DNA from: Monoraphidium neglectum
Lineage: Eukaryota > Chlorophyta > Chlorophyceae > Sphaeropleales > Selenastraceae
DNA: 32,577 bases
Direction: 5' to 3'
Assembly (NCBI RefSeq): GCF_000611645.1
Contig: NW_014013372.1
Span: 1 to 32,577, forward strand
Shown: piece by piece, positions 29,201 through 32,577 of the stretch
Layout of the letters: every line of letters begins with the position of its first letter
How positions within the stretch are numbered: the first letter of the stretch is position 1
Translations under genes and position numbers: made by a program
The notes under the pieces: model-generated
Told to the model about the DNA's origin: nothing
The model's database searches: none
Seen by the model: the letters and a program-made list of their open reading frames with translations, nothing else

Positions 29201-29833
29201 ACAAGCAGACCAGGCCCACCGCCCCGCGCGGCTGCGCGGGCGGCCACGCGCCGTCGGGCGCGAGCACGGCCGCGGCGACCGCCTTGGCCAGCAGCAGCAG
29301 CTGCGTCAGCGCGCCGGCGGCGGCGCAGCCGAGTTCGGCCTGCGGCAAATTCCCGCGCTCGGGCGCGCCGCTGCCGCGGCCGGCTGGCCGTGGGGCTCGC
29401 GCGCCTGCCACCAGCGCGAGCGTCGCAGTGGCGTGGGCCAGCGTGAGCAGCCACACGTCCTGCGGATGAGAATACGAGACCCACGTTTGAGCGTAGTTGA
29501 GGGGGCCTGCTGCGAACGATGCACTTGCGCGAGTGCCGGCGGCACATCCGCCCAGACCATGAGCGGTGCGCCATGTCGCAAAGCGTTTGATCGCGCCGCA
29601 CCAAATTAGAGGCGCCAATTGAATAGAGCCGGAGCCATCCTTGTAGATGGTCGAGCTCATGAGCCGCTGGACCCAGCGGCCAGAACGTGCACCTGTGGTG
29701 GAATTCGACACAATGACGATCCCAGGGTGGGATGCAGCGCACCGCTAAAACTACATGAGCTCCACAAACAACCCTCTTACCATGCCACCGCCACCTGCTC
29801 CAAGACGACGCACACCAGGAGGGCGCCACCCAT
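23213..29833 (-). CDS. TAP-like ABCB half transporter (ABC transmembrane plus ATPase domains)
   Basis: Half-size ABC exporter that should act as a dimer. Seventeen phase-consistent exons (29833-29781, 29692-29602, 29459-28753, 28614-28527, 28292-28199, 27999-27908, 27608-27516, 27081-26797, 26541-26508, 26222-26140, 25886-25797, 25500-25431, 25168-25029, 24810-24697, 24338-24180, 23960-23917, 23660-23213) encode about 894 residues ending in TGA. The N-terminal 200 residues hold several hydrophobic segments, an extra TM0-like region. The ABC membrane domain follows ([43 protein letters not shown]). The ATPase is complete: VSFSYPARP, Walker [10 protein letters not shown] (601-609), Q-loop Gln649 in [10 protein letters not shown], signature LSGGQKQR (from 712), Walker [12 protein letters not shown] (Asp736, Glu737) and H-loop His768 in [10 protein letters not shown] Ser/Gly-rich tail of about 90 residues ends the protein. 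The core order is that of TAP/ABCB25-27-like transporters; substrate and membrane are unknown. The first two exons are the least certain. Confidence 0.91.
25576..25642. repeat. (GT)n-rich tract in ABC transporter intron
   Basis: GT/GC alternating tract on the plus strand, CA-rich in the transcript, about 75-140 bases upstream of the acceptor of the exon starting at 25500, which encodes VSFSYPARP at the start of the ATPase domain. Confidence 0.88.
27199..27223. repeat. (TG)n-G(n) tract in ABC transporter intron
   Basis: A short TG run followed by a run of G on the plus strand. In the transcript this is a C run then CA repeats, about 120-140 bases before the acceptor of the exon starting at 27081. 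Confidence 0.88.
27613..27757. repeat. long imperfect (GT)n tract in ABC transporter intron
   Basis: About 145 bases of imperfect GT/GTGC repeats, CA-rich in the transcript. The tract abuts the 3' splice site of the exon starting at 27608, so it replaces an ordinary polypyrimidine tract. Confidence 0.9.
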
Positions 29834-30506
29834 GATCCGAGCTCGTCAGTTCTGCCGTGATGGGTGAGCGCAAAATGCTGCCATCTATACCTGATGAAGA
29901 CTCTTCTCAATCGTTAAATCATGCGTGCAGTGTGCATGCTCTTGCCTGCGTCAACAGGCGGGTGCTCACCTGAGTGACCGGCGCGTTGCGCCCAACCATA
30001 TACCCGACCCTACCCATCGGCCGGCTTCGCCGCTCAAGCAGCTCGTAGCCAATGAAAATCAATTGGGATCTTGAGACCTGATTGAATGCTCCTTCTCTGA
30101 GCCTTTCGAGCGGTTGCACATCCCGCCCACGCTGTGTGTGCTGTGCTATGCTGTGCGGTTGGTTCCTGAGTGGCACACCCCTGAGTCCACAGCCCTGCTT
30201 GCCAAACCCCTGGCACTAGTCTGCCCTTTCTGCTCAGCCCCCAATATACCCCTAAAACCTAGAGCTGCAAGCTCAGCACAGTGGCTGGAGGCCGATCCAG
30301 ATAACAATGCATCAGCCACGATGCAGCAGCCACCATCAAGTTGTGACACAGCAATCAACATGCTTCCTTCCCGCGCATCAATGAACAACCCTGAGCGCTG
30401 GGCAACCTCAGCCACCTGGCGAGGCGCAAGGCATGCTGGCACACCCCACGGCGCATCCAAGGTTCGACGGCGCACCACGCGCACCCGCGATCACACGTAG
30501 AACCGC
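29834..30506. other. intergenic: EGLN-like 3' UTR and ABC transporter promoter region
   Basis: About 670 bases without a recognisable gene. The left part is upstream of the ABC transporter ATG and AT-richer near 29880-30080, with a TATA-like element at 29997-30003. The right part is the expected 3' UTR of the EGLN-like gene; no TGTAA was noticed. Confidence 0.5.
29997..30003 (-). promoter_or_regulatory. candidate TATA box of ABC transporter gene
   Basis: GTATATG on the minus strand, about 165 bases upstream of the proposed ATG at 29833-29831, in an otherwise GC-rich neighbourhood. Suggestive only. Confidence 0.3.
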
Positions 30507-31178
30507 TCACGAGCACCACGCGCGCACGTACGCCATGTCCCCGCCGCCCGGCGCCGGCGCCACCAACGCATGGTCGACCGCGCCCGCCAGCATCAGCACC
30601 GCGCGCCCCGCGAGCGGCGCCACGTCGAGCGCCATGCCGTCCTCTGTGTCCACCCACTCGAAGCCGCAGCAGCGCGCGCCGGCCTCCGCGTCGCTGTCCG
30701 CCAGCGACAGGCGGCCGTCCAGGCTCGCAGCGTCAGCATGGTCGGGCGCCGCGCTCGCTGCCTCGGCCACGACGCTGCTTGTTGTGCTGCCGAGGAAGTG
30801 GTGCAGCCGCAGCGAGCTGCTGCACTCGCTCGCGCCCTCGCTAAACGTCGTGCCCGCGTCGCTGCTCGTCGGGCTGCGGCGGCCGGGGGCCGGCGCGGCG
30901 CCGCCGCCGGCGCCCTGCTGCAGCATCGTCTGGCGCTGCGGCGGCCACAGGCGCAGGCAGCCGCCGCCCTCGCGCTCCCAATTTGGGTTAAGGAACACCA
31001 AAATGCTCACGCGCCGCAGCAGAGCCGGGTCTGCGCCGACCACCGCTGCGGCCGCCGCCGCCGCCGCGCTTGCCACCGCTGCCGCTGTCGCCGTCGCCGC
31101 GCCGCCGGGCGAGGGTGGCCCTGCACCCGAGGGCGCCGTGGCTAGTGCCCCGCAGCTGGCGCCGTTGGCGGCGACTGC

Positions 31179-31247
<69 letters not shown>

Positions 31248-32577
31248 AGGCTGCAGCAGCTGCAGCTGTGGCGCTGACGTGAGGTACCCGCACCCATCAT
31301 CAGGCAGCGCGTCGCGGTGGCGCGCCAGCGGCGCCGCACCGCCCGGCAGCAGCGCGAGCGCGTACTCCGCGCGGCCGCGCTGCTTGAGCCGCATGAACTC
31401 GTGAAGGTCGTCCTGTACCTCCTGCAGTGCGGCCAGCAGCGACGCAAAGGGCGCCGTGTCCGCTGGCGGCCAGCCGAGCTGCAGCGCAAGCCGCTGCTCG
31501 CTGGCGCGCGGCGGGCCGGACGGCGGCGGCGGCGGCGGCTGGGCCGCCTGCGCCTGCTGCTGCTGCTGCTGCTGCTGCCGCCGCTGCTGCTGCGGGGCCG
31601 CGGGCAACGGGGCGGCTGCCTGCCGCAGGTGAGGCTGCCGCCCCGGCAGCAACGCGGCAAGGCTCCGCGCAACGCCGCTGCCGCCGCCGCCCTCTGCGCC
31701 CGCTCGCGGCCCGGCGTCGACGCTAATGCGCAGCGCCCCAGCGCCGTTGCTGCTGATGGGGGTGAACTTGCCTGCAAGGGCGTGGCAGCACCCCAAGGCA
31801 GAATCGGTCGCAGGCAGCATGCTCCCCGATTCAGTGGTGCCTCCATGCTCACTGGCATCCTCAACCGTGCTCTCGGCGCACCCTCAAACGCCGCCAGCCA
31901 GTCGGCAACCATGACAGCCCAAAGCCCCAGCAAGAATCACCCCAGGCCCCTTGCCTCGCGCGGCCAGCCGGAGGGACTCTGCCTTGAGCCGCGCTGCCGC
32001 GTCCGCGCCCAGCAGGCCGTCTACAACCACATAGCCGTGCTGCCTGAAATCCTCCACCTGCATCATGCTCAGACTGCGGAGCAGACCCAGGAGGAAGCGG
32101 GGCGAAGGTCTTGAGCGTTGAGGGGCGGGTTCGGGGGAAGGTGCGGGTGCAGGCACCTGCCATAGAGGCGTCCTTGCGTGCCCAGACCAGGCCAAGTAGC
32201 CAAGCGCCTGCGATCCGTCGCCACAGCCGGGGGCCGCGCACCGCTTGAGAGGGATGGGTGGGTGAGACCTGCCAACAAAAAGCCGAGAGCAGACCTGCAG
32301 AGGGAGGTGGGGTTGCTGAGGAATCAGAACCTTGGGCCATGCCGTTTGATGCCTGGGTGCCATCTCTGGGTGCCAACTCACTGCTAGGGCACAACAGCAC
32401 TGACAGCAGTATCGGCAACCCCTACGGCATATGCAGCTGCGTTACCCACAGGCCACGCCCCAAATCATCGCGACGGCTCCTATGGGAGGTTCCCACCTGG
32501 AGCGGCGGCTCTCGCGCCGCAAGCAGCCTCACAATCTCCTCCAGTGGCACAAGGCCCTCAACCGCGCCGCTGCCCCC
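30507..32577 (-). CDS. EGLN (HIF prolyl hydroxylase)-like Fe(II)/2OG oxygenase, 5' end outside window
   Basis: Relatives hydroxylate prolines in target proteins and can serve as oxygen sensors; the target here is unknown. Visible exons: >32577-32497 (PLEEIVRLLAAREPPLQ), 32057-31955 (VEDFRQHGYVVVDGLLG) and 31771-30507, ending in TGA. The second join uses a GC donor and yields RLAARGKFTPISSNGAG, matching the GKFT block of EGLN proteins. In the last exon QDDLHEFM, YALALLPGG, RHRDALPDD (iron-binding His and Asp, codons near 31319-31311), RVSILVFLNPNW, GGGCLRLWPP and VAPLAGRAVLMLAGAVDHAL (distal His near 30572) follow the EGLN order. Two long low-complexity insertions split the core: a Gln/Ala-rich one after HxD and a Ser/Ala-rich one after LRLWPP. 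The arginine expected about ten residues after the distal His is not there; the nearest lies in YVRAWC, about 16 after. The protein could still be an active divergent hydroxylase or a degenerate one. Confidence 0.78.
31179..31247. repeat. CAG-rich repeat, 23-residue polyglutamine in EGLN-like protein
   Basis: Twenty-one CTG units (31182-31244), flanked on both sides by TTG, read on the coding strand as CAA-(CAG)21-CAA. The resulting Gln run lies in the insertion just after the iron-binding HxD motif of the EGLN-like enzyme. Confidence 0.96.
31554..31577. repeat. (CTG)8 repeat, second polyglutamine in EGLN-like protein
   Basis: Eight CTG units encode eight glutamines on the minus strand. Two Arg codons and then three more Gln codons precede them in the protein. 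They lie in a Pro/Gln/Ala-rich linker upstream of the QDDLHEFM block. Confidence 0.93.
31772..31954 (-). other. probable GC-AG intron in EGLN-like gene
   Basis: The coding strand reads CGAG then GCAAGG at 31954, the consensus context of GC donors, and ends TTGCAG at 31772. Splicing here restores the family block AARGKFTPISS in phase. A GT donor at 31941 (after GGGCCTGGG) would leave the next exon out of phase with this acceptor. GGCAAG occurs at both ends of the intron. Confidence 0.6.

Noticed and set aside
30507..32577. Phytanoyl-CoA dioxygenase or collagen-type prolyl 4-hydroxylase identity for the last gene
   Set aside because: The order of blocks, especially GKFT, QDDLHEFM, YALALLPG, HRD and VFLNPNW, fits EGLN proteins better.

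Overview
The window is nuclear DNA of a eukaryote, most likely a GC-rich green alga (Chlorophyceae, a Chlamydomonas or Raphidocelis type of genome). The evidence is six multi-exon genes with short exons, introns mostly of 150-450 bases with GTGCG/GTGAG donors and CAG acceptors, CAG-encoded polyglutamine runs, Ala/Gly/Ser-rich linkers, and gene families of plant or algal type. The species assignment is inference. I found no bacterial operon structure, rRNA, tRNA, CRISPR array or complete mobile element.

All six genes lie head to tail on the minus strand, so the order of transcription runs from right to left. From the right edge they are: (1) 32577-30507, an EGLN-type Fe(II)/2-oxoglutarate prolyl hydroxylase-like protein, 5' end outside the window; (2) 29833-23213, a TAP-like ABCB half transporter, 17 exons, about 894 residues; (3) 22777-20832, a class I SAM-dependent methyltransferase with a transit-peptide-like N-terminus, 6 exons, 310 residues; (4) 20384-15463, a kinesin-13 microtubule depolymerase, 12 exons, about 770 residues; (5) 14310-11736, a TauD/TfdA (clavaminate synthase-like) dioxygenase, 7 exons, 368 residues; (6) 10060 to beyond position 1, a HEATR5/SWEETIE HEAT-repeat scaffold, 22 exons and about 1,410 residues visible, 3' end outside the window.

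I built the gene models by hand, joining conserved protein blocks across splice sites and requiring every junction to keep the reading phase. All junctions do so. One donor in the HEATR5 gene is ambiguous, and one intron in the EGLN-like gene appears to be GC-AG. The four intergenic stretches and the one before the EGLN-like gene are less GC-rich than the genes and hold promoters, 3' UTRs and possibly decayed transposon sequence.

The genes do not form an obvious pathway; they look like ordinary neighbouring nuclear genes (membrane traffic, oxygenase chemistry, microtubule dynamics, methylation, transport). I see no clear undescribed system. The most notable points are the EGLN-like catalytic core, interrupted by two long low-complexity insertions and lacking the usual 2OG-binding arginine; CA-rich tracts just upstream of 3' splice sites in three genes; and a telomere-motif hairpin within an intron.
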